Made by a program: the position numbers and the translations under genes
Shown here: positions 1 through 8,064 of the stretch, in pieces
Numbering within the stretch: position 1 is the first letter of the stretch
How the letters are laid out: each line of letters starts with the position of its first letter
Notes under the pieces: model-generated
What the model was told of the DNA's origin: nothing
The model's input: the letters and a program-made list of their open reading frames with translations, nothing else
Database searches by the model: none
Origin: Telmatospirillum sp. J64-1
GTDB lineage: Bacteria; Pseudomonadota; Alphaproteobacteria; Rhodospirillales; Magnetospirillaceae
Length of the DNA: 64,000 nucleotides
Assembly (NCBI RefSeq): GCF_006980715.1
Contig: NZ_SBHN01000007.1
Coordinates: 62,001 to 126,000, forward strand
Reading direction: 5' to 3'

Positions 1-1
1 C

Positions 2-1537
2 ATGGAAAACGAAATGGCCAGCGAATTGAACGTGCTGGCCCGCGATGCCGCCCGTATCGCCCGCAGCAACCGCAAAAGCTGCGACTTCACCAACCATATC
101 CTGCATACGGCGCTGAAGGAGATCATCGCCCGCTTTCCCGTCTATCGCACCTATATCGACGGCAGCGACCCCGACGAGGCCGACCGGCGCGACCTGGACT
201 GGGCCATCACCCAGGCGAGGCGCGAGGAAAACGCCGCCGATGCCAGCGCCTTCGATTTCCTGCAGGCCCTGCTGACCACCGACCTGGTACGCGAACCGCG
301 CAGCGGCTACAGCCGCCATGCGGTGGTGCGGCTGGCGATGAAGGTGCAGCAATATAGCGGCCCGGTCATGGCCAAGGGGCTGGAGGACACCGCCTTCTAC
401 CGCTACAACCGGCTGGTCTCGCTCAACGAGGTGGGCGGCCATCCCGATCATTTCGGCGTGTCCGTCGCTGCCTTCCATGCCGCCAATGCCGAACGCCTGA
501 AGCGCTGGCCCCACAACATGCTCGGCTCCTCGACCCATGACACCAAACGCGGCGAGGATACCCGCGCCCGCATCAACGTGCTGTCGGAAATGCCCGAGGA
601 ATGGGAACGCCAGGTCAGCACCTGGAGCCGCCTGCTGCGCGCCCGCCGGGGCGACGTGGAAGGCACCGCCCCGCCCGACCGCAACGACGAATACCTCTTC
701 TATCAATTGCTGCTGGGCGCCTGGCCCGCCGAGCTGACCGGCAGCGGCACCCCCTCGCCCGAGGCCATGGAGGATTTCGGGAAGCGCATCGAAGGCGCGA
801 TGATGAAATCCATGCGCGAGGCCAAGCTGCACAGCAACTGGGCCGCGCCCAACATGGCCTATGAGGAGGCCATGTACGGCTTCATCCGCGACGCCCTGGA
901 CGTGTCGCGCCACAACGCCTTCCTGGAAGCCTTCCTGCCCTTCCAGGAGCGGGTCGCCCAGCTTGGCGTCACCAACAGCCTGACCCAGACCCTGCTGAAA
1001 CTGACCGTGCCGGGCGTGCCCGACATTTATCAGGGCGCAGAATTGTGGGACCTCAGCCTCGTCGATCCCGACAACCGCCGCCCGGTGGATTACCGGAAAC
1101 GCATCGACATGCTGGAAAGGATCGGCACCTCTCCCCTGCCCGACCTTCTGGCCCATTGGCAGGACGGCGCGGCCAAGCTGGGCATGATCCTGCGCACGCT
1201 GGATCTGCGCCGCCGCCATCCGGACCTGTTCGCCCAGGGCAGCTACCACCCCATCGAGGCCAGCGGCGCGAAAGCCGACCATGCCTGCGCCTTCCTGCGC
1301 CAGACCGAAAGTGCGGCCATGCTGGTGGCGACGACACGGCTACCCGTGGGGCTGGAGGCACAAGGCTGGGGCGAAACGACGCTGCCCCTGCCCGAAGGCC
1401 ATGGTGGAAGCTGGCACAACCTCTTCACCGGCGAGACCGTCACGGCATCGGGGGAAAGCCTGCGCGCCGAAGCCCTGTTCGGCGGCTTCCCCGTCGCCCT
1501 GCTGGTCCCCGCCGGGATGGAGGACGGCCTTCGCTAA
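2..1537 (+). CDS. treY: Malto-oligosyltrehalose synthase, 3' part (cut by window start)
   Basis: TreY rearranges the reducing-end glucose of maltodextrin into a trehalosyl unit, which TreZ then releases as trehalose in the cytoplasm. Only the last 511 codons are here; the family is usually about 800-950 residues, so the N-terminal part of the barrel lies upstream of the window and the first ATG seen is probably internal. The segment PGVPDIYQGAELWDLSLVDP, followed by DNRRPVDYRKR, is characteristic of TreY near its C-terminal end, and the GSSTHDTKRGEDTRAR stretch is also typical of the family. The stop codon overlaps the folA stop by three bases tail to tail. glgX (treX-like) lies at the far end of the window. 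Identity is clear; the true start is not visible. Confidence 0.93.
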   Translation: MENEMASELNVLARDAARIARSNRKSCDFTNHILHTALKEIIARFPVYRTYIDGSDPDEADRRDLDWAITQARREENAADASAFDFLQALLTTDLVREPRSGYSRHAVVRLAMKVQQYSGPVMAKGLEDTAFYRYNRLVSLNEVGGHPDHFGVSVAAFHAANAERLKRWPHNMLGSSTHDTKRGEDTRARINVLSEMPEEWERQVSTWSRLLRARRGDVEGTAPPDRNDEYLFYQLLLGAWPAELTGSGTPSPEAMEDFGKRIEGAMMKSMREAKLHSNWAAPNMAYEEAMYGFIRDALDVSRHNAFLEAFLPFQERVAQLGVTNSLTQTLLKLTVPGVPDIYQGAELWDLSLVDPDNRRPVDYRKRIDMLERIGTSPLPDLLAHWQDGAAKLGMILRTLDLRRRHPDLFAQGSYHPIEASGAKADHACAFLRQTESAAMLVATTRLPVGLEAQGWGETTLPLPEGHGGSWHNLFTGETVTASGESLRAEALFGGFPVALLVPAGMEDGLR

Positions 1538-2025
1538 GCCCTTTCCAGCACCACAAAGCTGTAGGGCAGCGCGCCGTCGTCATGACGCTCGCGGAAGGTC
1601 TCGCGCCACTGGCCGCGGTCGATCTCCGGCAGGTAGACATCGCCCTCCACCTCGGCATGGACCTCCGTCAGGTAGAGGCGCCGCGCCAGGGGCAGGCATT
1701 CCCGGAAGATTTCCGCCCCGCCGATCACCATCACCTCGTCCCCGCCATCCAGCAGGGATTCAGCCTGATGGAGTCCGTCCTGCAGGGAATGGGCGACGGT
1801 GATGCCTTCGGCGGCGAAGGAGCGGTCGCGGGTGACGACAATATTGGGACGGCCCGGCAAGGGCTTGCCGATGGACTGGAAGGTCTTGCGGCCCATCACC
1901 ACCGGCTTGCCCAGCGTCTTGGCCTTGAACCATTTCAGGTCGCCGGGCAGATGCCAGGGCAATTGGTTGCCGCGCCCGATGACGCCATTCTCGGCGGCGG
2001 CGACGATCAGCGACAGAATGCTCAT
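1534..2025 (-). CDS. folA: Dihydrofolate reductase
   Basis: This 163-residue enzyme reduces dihydrofolate to tetrahydrofolate with NADPH. It begins MSILSLIVAAAENGVIGRG and has the substrate-site segment LPWHLPGDLKWFK with the acidic residue (Asp28) expected in bacterial DHFR, the NADPH-binding VVMGRKTF block and the late VIGGAEIF block. Length fits the family. An open frame continues upstream into thyA sequence, but the DHFR family start is at 2025, 47 bases after the thyA stop. thyA precedes it on the same strand, the usual thyA-folA operon that regenerates the folate oxidised by thymidylate synthase. Its stop overlaps the convergent treY stop. Confidence 0.97.
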   Translation of the reverse strand: MSILSLIVAAAENGVIGRGNQLPWHLPGDLKWFKAKTLGKPVVMGRKTFQSIGKPLPGRPNIVVTRDRSFAAEGITVAHSLQDGLHQAESLLDGGDEVMVIGGAEIFRECLPLARRLYLTEVHAEVEGDVYLPEIDRGQWRETFRERHDDGALPYSFVVLERA

Positions 2026-2072
2026 GGCCTGTTCCTCATAAGCCGCGTCCCGGCGGTCAGACCGCGCCCCAT

Positions 2073-2882
2073 TCAAACCGCGACGGGGGCGGCGATGCTC
2101 GGCCAGGGATTGTAGCCGGTCAGCTCGAAATCCTCGTAGCGATACTCGAAGATGGACGGCGGACGGCGCTTGATCGAGAGCGTCGGGAAGGGGCGCGGCT
2201 CGCGCCGGAGCTGTTCCTTGGCCTGCTCGATATGGTTCAGGTAAAGGTGGACGTCGGCGCCGAACCAGACAAGCTCGCCGACCTCCAGCCCGGTTTGGTC
2301 CGCCAGCATATGGATCAGCAGCGCCGCCTCGCAGATGTTCCAGCCCAGCCCCAGGAAGGAATCCGCGCTCCTCTGGTACAGGGAACCGGACAGCTTGCCG
2401 TCCGCCACGTAATATTGATAGGTCATGTGGCAGGGCGGCAGGGCCATCTTGTGCAACTCGCCCACATTCCAGCCGGTGAACAGCAGGCGGCGGCTGGTCG
2501 GATTGTTCCGGATCCCGTCGACCAGCTGCGAAATCTGGTCGACGACTTGGCCGTCGGCGGTTTCCCAGGCGCGCCACTGCTTGCCGTAGACGGGACCGAG
2601 CTCGCCGTGCTCGTCAGCCCATTCGTCCCAGATGGTCACGCCGTTCTCGCGCAGATAGCCGATATTGGTGCTGCCGCTGAGGAACCAGATCATCTCGTGG
2701 ACGGCGCCCCGGAAGAAGATGCGCTTGGTCGTGAGAAGCGGAAAGCCCTCGGCTAGGTCGAAGCGCATCTGGTGGCCGAAGATCGACAAGGTACCCGTCC
2801 CGGTACGGTCCTCCCGGCGCACGCCTTCCTTCAGCAGCTTCTCGAGCAGATCGAGGTACTGTTGCTCAGGATGTGCCGTCAT
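2073..2882 (-). CDS. thyA: Thymidylate synthase (ThyA)
   Basis: The enzyme methylates dUMP to dTMP using methylenetetrahydrofolate. The 269-residue product has the early RTGTGT phosphate-binding block, the catalytic cysteine in [12 protein letters not shown] (Cys151), the [14 protein letters not shown] segment and the dUMP-contacting HLYLNH motif. Length is close to the classical 264-residue enzyme. It is the first gene of the thyA-folA pair. The divergent DUF1826 gene starts about 165 bases away, so this spacer must hold promoters for both directions. Confidence 0.98.
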   Translation of the reverse strand: MTAHPEQQYLDLLEKLLKEGVRREDRTGTGTLSIFGHQMRFDLAEGFPLLTTKRIFFRGAVHEMIWFLSGSTNIGYLRENGVTIWDEWADEHGELGPVYGKQWRAWETADGQVVDQISQLVDGIRNNPTSRRLLFTGWNVGELHKMALPPCHMTYQYYVADGKLSGSLYQRSADSFLGLGWNICEAALLIHMLADQTGLEVGELVWFGADVHLYLNHIEQAKEQLRREPRPFPTLSIKRRPPSIFEYRYEDFELTGYNPWPSIAAPVAV

Positions 2883-2990
2883 GGTCTCTCTCCGGGATAC
2901 TGCCTGTCCGCAGGGTATCGCATCTCGGGGCGGAGAAATCCAGTCCGGACAGGAAGAGAGGGAAGCGTGCGATTGACGGGCAAAATTTCA

Positions 2991-3006
2991 TAACGTTATA
3001 ACGTAA
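2991..3006. promoter_or_regulatory. Candidate Zur operator upstream of the DUF1826 gene
   Basis: A 12-base perfect palindrome, ACGTTATAACGT, sits at 2993-3004 with one further matching pair outside it, about 45 bases before the GTG of the DUF1826 gene. The GTTATAAC core resembles proteobacterial Zur boxes. This is a motif match by eye; it could also be an operator for another Fur-family regulator. It lies in the thyA/DUF1826 spacer but closer to DUF1826. Confidence 0.5.
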
Positions 3007-3047
3007 CAGATTGTGATCCTTCCCAACGGAAAGACAAGGACGAAACA

Positions 3048-3725
3048 GTGAGCCTCCAACGCCCTGCCCGCCCGTTGCCTCCCGCGCCCGCCCAAGTCGT
3101 CGAGACGCAGAGCCTGGAGGGCCTTGCCGCGATCCGGGATGAAGGGGTGACGCTGGCCCTCTATCAGCGGCAGCCCGACCCGGCCATCCTTTCCTTCCTG
3201 CGTAAAGCCGGGGCCTTTGCCGGGCAGCGCGGCATCATTCCCGCCCAAGACGGCAGCGCGGCCATCCATCGCCTTCTCGATGCCACCGGCCTGCCGGATG
3301 AGACGGAGAGAAAGCTCCTGGCCGCCGATCTGGAGCAACTGGTCGGAACCTTCTGCGGCCTCACCGGCGCTTCAGCGGCCCGGCTGCGCGTCGACCACAT
3401 CACCAACGATGCCTGCCGCTTCTTTCACTTCGACTATGTCGCGCTACGGATGCTGTGCACCTATGACGGGGCCGGCACCCAATGGCTGCCCGAAGAAGCC
3501 CTGGACCGCTCGGGCCTCGGCAAAGGCGACAATCGCCTGGTCTGCCGCGACCGGAGGGCAATCCAACATTTGCGGCCCTGGTGGGTCGGCGTGATGAAGG
3601 GCGCCCATTGGCCCGGCAACGACGCCCCCCTGGTCCACCGCTCTCCCCCTCTCACCCCCGGCCAATCCCGCGTCTTCGTCGCCATCGACCCGGCGGACCC
3701 GAAAGACTGCGATTGCGGCTGCTGA
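3048..3725 (+). CDS. DUF1826 family protein, probable zinc-related
   Basis: A 225-residue soluble protein with the DUF1826 layout, including the RLRVDHITNDACRFFHFD segment and the LRMLCTYDGAGTQWLPE segment. The enzymatic role of the family is unknown; it is often found in zinc-limitation regulons beside COG0523 GTPases. The C-terminus ends in a short cysteine run (DCDCGC) that could bind metal. The GTG start at 3048 is preceded by an AAGGA ribosome site. The Zur-like palindrome upstream supports a role under zinc limitation, but no zinc transporter is adjacent. Family assignment is fairly sure; function is inferred. Confidence 0.8.
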   Translation: MSLQRPARPLPPAPAQVVETQSLEGLAAIRDEGVTLALYQRQPDPAILSFLRKAGAFAGQRGIIPAQDGSAAIHRLLDATGLPDETERKLLAADLEQLVGTFCGLTGASAARLRVDHITNDACRFFHFDYVALRMLCTYDGAGTQWLPEEALDRSGLGKGDNRLVCRDRRAIQHLRPWWVGVMKGAHWPGNDAPLVHRSPPLTPGQSRVFVAIDPADPKDCDCGC

Positions 3726-3800
3726 AAAGCGCAAGAGACGGAAAGGCTTTGTGCTGATAGAACCCACGAGGCGCTGAAACCTGATTGAGGAGCGGACAGC

Positions 3801-4283
3801 ATGCTGACCATCGACCTTTCCCAGCTCGCCCGTCTCTCCGCCCAAGCCGCCGCACGGCCCCGCCTGCGGCTGAACCACAACATCCACCAGGATCTCGGCG
3901 ACCCGATCCAAAGGCTGCTGAACGCCATCGAACCCGGCTCCTATGTCCGCCCGCATCATCATCGCGACGGCGTCTGGGAATTGTTCTGTGTGCTGAAAGG
4001 CCGGATCAAGGCGGTCACCTTCGCCCCCGATGGCAGGATCGAAGACAGCGCCGAGATCACGGCGGGAGAAGTCGTCGAATTCCCCTCCCGATCCATCCAC
4101 GCCGTCGCCGCCCTTGAACCCGGAACGGTCGTGCTGGAAGTCAAGCCCGGCCCCTACACCCCCGCCGAAGACAAGGACTTCGCCCCCTGGGCTCCCGCCG
4201 AAGGCGATCCGGCCGCAGAGGAATGGATGACGTGGCTGGTCACGGCGAAGCCGGGAGATGCCTTTGCGGAACGGAAGGCATAG
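3801..4283 (+). CDS. WbuC family cupin-fold metalloprotein
   Basis: The 160-residue product is a single small cupin barrel. The metal-binding histidine cluster RPHHHR is at residues 50-55, followed by WELFCVLKG and, later, the second cupin motif around SRSIHAVAALEPGTVVLEVKPGPY (split here only by description). It matches the WbuC family, first named in O-antigen clusters, yet no polysaccharide genes are nearby, so its substrate is unknown. ATG is preceded by GAGGAG. It stands alone between DUF1826 and tRNA-Phe. Confidence 0.75.
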   Translation: MLTIDLSQLARLSAQAAARPRLRLNHNIHQDLGDPIQRLLNAIEPGSYVRPHHHRDGVWELFCVLKGRIKAVTFAPDGRIEDSAEITAGEVVEFPSRSIHAVAALEPGTVVLEVKPGPYTPAEDKDFAPWAPAEGDPAAEEWMTWLVTAKPGDAFAERKA

Positions 4284-4311
4284 CCGCCCGCCAACCGACT
4301 CCACAAATGGA

Positions 4312-4343
4312 AAGCCCCCAAAACCTTTCGGTCTTAGGGGCTT
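4312..4343 (-). terminator. Hairpin downstream of tRNA-Phe
   Basis: An AAGCCCC/GGGGCTT stem (4312-4318 with 4337-4343) encloses a second short ACC/GGT stem. It lies just past the tRNA-Phe 3' end on the minus strand. There is only a short T-rich tail, so this is a moderate call. Confidence 0.5.
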
Positions 4344-4348
4344 ATAGA

Positions 4349-4424
4349 TGGTGCCCAGGGGCGGAATCGAACCACCGACACTGCGATTTTCAGTCGCATG
4401 CTCTACCAACTGAGCTACCTGGGC
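4349..4424 (-). tRNA. tRNA-Phe (GAA)
   Basis: A 76-nt cloverleaf read on the minus strand. The acceptor stem GCCCAGG pairs with CCTGGGC, the D arm is AGCTCAGTTGGTAGAGC, the anticodon loop is CTGAAAA with anticodon GAA, the T arm carries GGTTCGATTCC, and the CCA end is encoded. A promoter with a perfect 17-base spacer lies upstream. Confidence 0.98.
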
Positions 4425-4507
4425 GCCGGACCGGGTGAACCGGTTTCGGGGATGACGGCTCCGCTTGTTAGGCGGGGTTGGTGTCCGTCACCGCGTCGAG
4501 GAGGCGG

Positions 4508-4536
4508 TTTATAGGGGATGTTTCCGGGCCTGTCCA
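4508..4536 (-). promoter_or_regulatory. Housekeeping promoter for tRNA-Phe
   Basis: On the minus strand, -35 TGGACA (4531-4536) and -10 TATAAA (4508-4513) are separated by 17 bases. Transcription would begin near 4501, giving a leader of about 75 nt before the tRNA. It lies just behind the yacG stop. Confidence 0.6.
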
Positions 4537-4555
4537 GCCCATTTTGAAAGATTTC

Positions 4556-4756
4556 TCACTCTTTTTCATTGGGCCCGAACGTGCCATCGTCTTCAGGCTC
4601 GTCCTCGACGGGAATGCGGTAATCCCCGCCCAGCCAGCGGCCCAGATCGACGTCGGCGCAGCGGGCGGAGCAGAAAGGTTTGTAGCGGTCTTCGGCAGGC
4701 TTGCCGCAGATCGGGCAGCCCTTGGCCTTGCGCCGCAGGGGCGTGACCTTGTCCAT
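4556..4756 (-). CDS. yacG: DNA gyrase inhibitor / zinc protein YacG
   Basis: A 66-residue zinc-binding protein with the CPIC...PFCSARC arrangement (CxxC then CxxxC) of YacG, followed by VDLGRWLGGDYRIPVE. YacG proteins bind and inhibit DNA gyrase. An upstream ATG at 4765 abuts an AAGGAGG sequence with no spacing, so the ATG at 4756 with a nine-base gap is the better start. The tail is acidic. It is the last protein gene of the infA-maf-RNase block. Confidence 0.92.
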   Translation of the reverse strand: MDKVTPLRRKAKGCPICGKPAEDRYKPFCSARCADVDLGRWLGGDYRIPVEDEPEDDGTFGPNEKE

Positions 4757-4791
4757 GGGGATCATCCTCCTTGGCAGTTACGCCCTTCGAG

Positions 4792-4830
4792 ACGCCCCTT
4801 CCGGGGTTCCTCGGGGCGAGGATACTCAAA
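4792..4830. repeat. Decayed half REP-like element
   Basis: The start (CCTTCGAGACG) and a diverged core (TTCCTCGGGGCGAGG) match the arms of the REP-like pairs at 30711 and 41282. Only one arm is present. An adjoining 4842-4861 hairpin (CCAGGAGG/CCTCCTGG) lies in the same 143-base spacer between the RNase gene and yacG. Confidence 0.4.
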
Positions 4831-4899
4831 TATCAGGAGGTCCAGGAGGCAAGCCTCCTGGCGAGGGTAAGGGAGCAGCGCTCCCATACTCCCTTCCCT

Positions 4900-6216
4900 T
4901 CAGCCCGCGACGATCTGGTAATCGCCGGGCGCCAGGGATGCCTCGGCGCGCAATTCCAGCTTCTGCTTCAGCCGCCCTTCGGCTTCCGCCAGGGCCTGAG
5001 GCAGGCGCTGCAGGGCATCGACGACCACAGGGGCGGCGCGCAGCACCGGACGGCCCCGCAGATGCGGAACCTCGCGCAGGGCCATGCGCAGGGCCTCCAG
5101 GGCCAGCGTCTCGGCAGATTTAGGAGCCGCAGCCCCCTGTGCCAGCATCACGTCCGCCAGCGGCTTGCGGCGGCGTTCGCGCATGATCTCGACCAATCCC
5201 AACGGCCCGACGCCCAGCACATGGGTCGTGACCGGATCGGTCTTGACCTTGCCGCGCAAGGCTTCCATCGGCTGCTTCAGGTTGCCGGTCTTGCCGACGG
5301 GGATGAAGTCCACCACCACCTGTCCGCCCAGATTGCGCAGGCGGATCTGACGGGCGACCTCGGCCACCGCCTCGCGGTTCGCATCGACGGGCTTGGCACC
5401 GCCGGAATCCACGTCGATGGCGGTCAGGGCGCGGGCGGTCTCGATGATCAGGGCACCGCCGCAGGGCAGCTTGACCACCGGCGCCAAGGCGCGCTCGATC
5501 TCGTCTTCCACGTCATGCAGGTCGAAGACCGGGCCGTCGCGGTGCAGATGGACGATATCGGGCAGGCGCTTGGTGAAATCAGCATAGGCTTCGGGATCGT
5601 CGGTGACGATCTTCTCGATCCGGCCATGACGGGCGAGGATCTGGTCCAGCATGTCGGGCCGATGCAGCAGGGTCGGCGCCTTGGCCTGCGAACGGCGGCC
5701 TTCGATGGCGCTCCATTGCTTGCGCAGCCAGGCCAGTTCCGGACCCAATTCGTCTTCCTGGGCCTGCGCGGCCTCGGCCAGCAGCACGATGCCCTCGCCG
5801 GGCATGGCAAGACGCTCCAGCAGGTCGGTCAGGCGGTCCCGCTCGTCCTCGGGCAGCTTGCGTGCCACCGACAGGCCGGGGCGGCGGGGCGTGAAGACGG
5901 CGATGCTGCCTTCCAGCGTGATCTGGTCGGTCAGCTTGGCGCCCTTGCCGCCCTGGGCCTCGGCCACCACCTGCACCATGACGGCATCGCCCTCGCCGAC
6001 CTTACCGCTGGGCAGGAAGCCGGGCTGGGCATCGCCGATATCGACGAAGGCGGCATTGATCGCACGATTGACCTGGACGACGCGGCCCAGCCAGACGCTG
6101 CCCAGGCAATGGCCGCCGCGATCGACCAGAAGCTCGACCAGACGGCCCTGGGACAGCAGCGCGAAGCGGTGCTCGCCCGGCCCCCAGGAATGAAGGACTT
6201 TATCGATCCGCGCCAT
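4900..6216 (-). CDS. Ribonuclease E/G family protein
   Basis: A 438-residue endoribonuclease of the RNase E/G family, expected to cut single-stranded RNA and process rRNA. The N-terminal S1-like region has the RVVQVNRAINAAFVDIG signature, and the DNase I-like catalytic part shows AIDVDSGG and GGQVVVDFI, the two magnesium-binding aspartate sites. The cysteine-rich zinc link (CPxC) normally found after the second aspartate is absent; MLAQGAAAPKSAETLALEAL occupies that place. The start MARIDKV overlaps the end of maf by 17 bases; the longer upstream frame is not family-like. It is shorter than E. coli RNase G (489 residues). Confidence 0.88.
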   Translation of the reverse strand: MARIDKVLHSWGPGEHRFALLSQGRLVELLVDRGGHCLGSVWLGRVVQVNRAINAAFVDIGDAQPGFLPSGKVGEGDAVMVQVVAEAQGGKGAKLTDQITLEGSIAVFTPRRPGLSVARKLPEDERDRLTDLLERLAMPGEGIVLLAEAAQAQEDELGPELAWLRKQWSAIEGRRSQAKAPTLLHRPDMLDQILARHGRIEKIVTDDPEAYADFTKRLPDIVHLHRDGPVFDLHDVEDEIERALAPVVKLPCGGALIIETARALTAIDVDSGGAKPVDANREAVAEVARQIRLRNLGGQVVVDFIPVGKTGNLKQPMEALRGKVKTDPVTTHVLGVGPLGLVEIMRERRRKPLADVMLAQGAAAPKSAETLALEALRMALREVPHLRGRPVLRAAPVVVDALQRLPQALAEAEGRLKQKLELRAEASLAPGDYQIVAG

Positions 6217-6787
6217 AACCCATCCCGCGCAAGAGAGTATTGGTCTCGTAGAGCGACAGCCCGACGACATTGGTGTAGGAGCCGTTCAGCTGCCGCACAT
6301 AGGCCGCGGCCAGACCCTGGATGGCATAGCCGCCGGCTTTCCCCTGCCATTCGCCCGAGGCCATATAGGCGTTAATCTCGGCCTTCTCCAGACGCTTGAA
6401 GGTAACGATGGTGGTGACCTTGCGCTTGGCGGTGCGGCCGTCGGGGCCGATCAGGAAGATGCCGCCGAGAACGCGGTGACGCCGTCCCGACAGCAGGTTC
6501 AGGCAGGACAGGGCCTGGGCCTCGGTTTCCGCCTTGGGCAGGATGCGCCGGCCGCAGGCGACCACCGTATCGGCGGCCAGGATGAAGGATTGGGGATGGC
6601 GGGCGGCAACGACGCGCGCCTTGGCTTCCGCCAGGCGCAGGGCATGCTCGGCAGGCAGTTCGCCAGCGAGCGGGCTCTCGTCCGTATCGGCCGGATCGAT
6701 CGCGTCGGGAATGATGCCGATCTGCCTGAGAAGGTCCACCCGCCTCGGCGAGGCCGAGGCCAGGACAAGCCGGTGAGGCGCGGCCAA
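6200..6787 (-). CDS. maf: Maf family nucleoside triphosphate pyrophosphatase
   Basis: A 195-residue house-cleaning enzyme that hydrolyses non-canonical or methylated nucleoside triphosphates to the monophosphate and pyrophosphate. The N-terminal SASPRR loop, the acidic ADTVV motif and the YAIQG motif are all present. The start codon appears to be TTG at 6787, eight bases after infA; no ATG or GTG is close to the conserved N-terminus and no strong ribosome site is visible, so coupling to infA is likely. Its end overlaps the downstream RNase gene. Confidence 0.93.
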   Translation of the reverse strand: MAAPHRLVLASASPRRVDLLRQIGIIPDAIDPADTDESPLAGELPAEHALRLAEAKARVVAARHPQSFILAADTVVACGRRILPKAETEAQALSCLNLLSGRRHRVLGGIFLIGPDGRTAKRKVTTIVTFKRLEKAEINAYMASGEWQGKAGGYAIQGLAAAYVRQLNGSYTNVVGLSLYETNTLLRGMGYGADR

Positions 6788-6795
6788 GGGAGGAA

Positions 6796-7014
6796 CTACT
6801 TGAAGCGGAAGGTGATGCGACCCTTGGTCAGGTCGTAGGGCGTCATTTCCACGTTGACGCGGTCGCCGGCCAGCACGCGGATGCGGTTCTTGCGCATCTT
6901 GCCGGAGGTATGGGCGAGAATTTCATGTTCGTTGTCCAGCCGGACCCTGAACATTGCGTTCGGCAGCAGTTCCATCACCGTGCCGGTGAATTCGATTACG
7001 TCTTCCTTAGCCAT
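6796..7014 (-). CDS. infA: Translation initiation factor IF-1
   Basis: The 72-residue OB-fold protein [20 protein letters not shown]... is a textbook bacterial IF-1, including the [16 protein letters not shown] segment and the terminal KGRITFRFK. It binds the ribosomal A site during initiation. A TTGACC element at 7075-7080 (minus strand) may be its -35, with a loosely matching -10 at 7051-7056. It heads the infA-maf-RNase-yacG block. Confidence 0.99.
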   Translation of the reverse strand: MAKEDVIEFTGTVMELLPNAMFRVRLDNEHEILAHTSGKMRKNRIRVLAGDRVNVEMTPYDLTKGRITFRFK

Positions 7015-7131
7015 ATGTGCTCGTTAAATCCTGATCGTCGATGCGGACAGATAAGTGATGGGTGGCGCGGAATAGGTCAAGCCTTTTCACCACCGGCGCG
7101 CACTAATCGTTTGAACCGATAGTGCTTAAAG

Positions 7132-7575
7132 CTAGGGTTCGGGCATGCGCATGAGGGGAAAACGCTCTTTGATGCGGGCCATCAACTGATCGCGCACCTG
7201 GCGATACGCCTCCAGCCGGGTTTCTCGGTTGCCCTCGGTCAAGGTGGGATCGTAGGTCGGCCAGAACTCCACCTCGCAGGCCATGGTCCGCGTCATCTCG
7301 ACGGCGGAATGCTGCGCCTCGGGCGACAGCGAGATGACCAGATCGAAGGAGGAATCCTCCAACTGGTCGAAGACCTTGCTGCGGTGCTTCGAGACGTCGA
7401 TGCCGATCTCGTCCATCACGGCGATGGTGAAGCCGTCGATCTCGCCCTCACGCACGCCCACCGAATCCACATAGATATGCCGCCCGTGCAAATGCTTGAG
7501 GATCGCCTCGGCCATGGGCGAACGCACCGAATTCATGGTGCAGGCGAACAATACGGAGCCGGGCAGTTCACCCAC
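7132..7575 (-). CDS. Low molecular weight protein phosphatase-like
   Basis: The 147-residue product has the phosphate loop CTMNSVRS (C-x5-R, Cys12/Arg18) near the N-terminus and an Asp-Pro pair (YDPTLTEG) in the acid loop, the hallmarks of low molecular weight phosphotyrosine phosphatases and related thioredoxin-coupled ArsC enzymes. Which substrate it uses cannot be told. The start is GTG at 7575, seven bases past the UPF0262 stop, so the pair is likely co-translated. This neighbour is conserved in alphaproteobacterial hisD-infA regions. Confidence 0.85.
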   Translation of the reverse strand: MGELPGSVLFACTMNSVRSPMAEAILKHLHGRHIYVDSVGVREGEIDGFTIAVMDEIGIDVSKHRSKVFDQLEDSSFDLVISLSPEAQHSAVEMTRTMACEVEFWPTYDPTLTEGNRETRLEAYRQVRDQLMARIKERFPLMRMPEP

Positions 7576-7581
7576 GTCGTC

Positions 7582-8064
7582 TCAGCCCCGGATGTGCAGG
7601 ACGCAGAGAAGGGTGAACAGGCGCCTTGCGGTATCGAAGTCGATCTCGACCTTCCCCGCCAGGCGCTCGCGCAGCAATTCCGACCCTTCGTTGTGCAGGC
7701 CGCGCCGCCCCATGTCGATGGCCTCGATCTGGGACGGCGAGGCCTTCTTGATGGCGGTGTAATAGCTTTCGCAGACCATGAAATAGTCTTTCACGATCCC
7801 CTGGAAAGGCTTCAGCGGCAGATGGACCTTCGAGACATCCTCGCCCTGCTCGGTCTTGATGTCGAAGACGAGGCGGTTGTCCTCGATCGAGATGTGCAGG
7901 GCGAAGGGGCCTTCGGACTCGCAGACGGGTGCGAAATAATTATCTTCCAGCAGGTCGTAGATGGCGACGGCGCGCTCATGCTCGACCTCTGGCTTGCGCC
8001 GGACCGGGTATTTCTCATCCAGTTGGATATGGACCAGATGCGGCCCGCGCAAGTGGCTGGTCAT
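7582..8064 (-). CDS. UPF0262 family protein
   Basis: A 160-residue cytoplasmic protein of the alphaproteobacterial UPF0262 family, function unknown. Typical blocks are HLVHIQLDE, the VHLPLKPFQGIVKDYF stretch and the YYTAIKKASPSQIEAIDMGR stretch, with an RRGLHNEG segment. The ATG overlaps the hisD stop by four bases (ATGA), so it is translationally coupled to hisD. The conserved company of hisD and the phosphatase gene supports the call but does not reveal the role. Confidence 0.9.
   Translation of the reverse strand: MTSHLRGPHLVHIQLDEKYPVRRKPEVEHERAVAIYDLLEDNYFAPVCESEGPFALHISIEDNRLVFDIKTEQGEDVSKVHLPLKPFQGIVKDYFMVCESYYTAIKKASPSQIEAIDMGRRGLHNEGSELLRERLAGKVEIDFDTARRLFTLLCVLHIRG

Noticed and set aside
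3801-4283. O-antigen cluster suggested by the WbuC name
   Set aside because: No glycosyltransferase or sugar nucleotide genes are nearby, so the lone cupin is not evidence for one.
7098-7125. Inverted repeat GCACTA..CGATAGTGC upstream of infA
   Set aside because: The arms need a bulged base and there is no T run or conserved position, so it is not convincing as operator or terminator.
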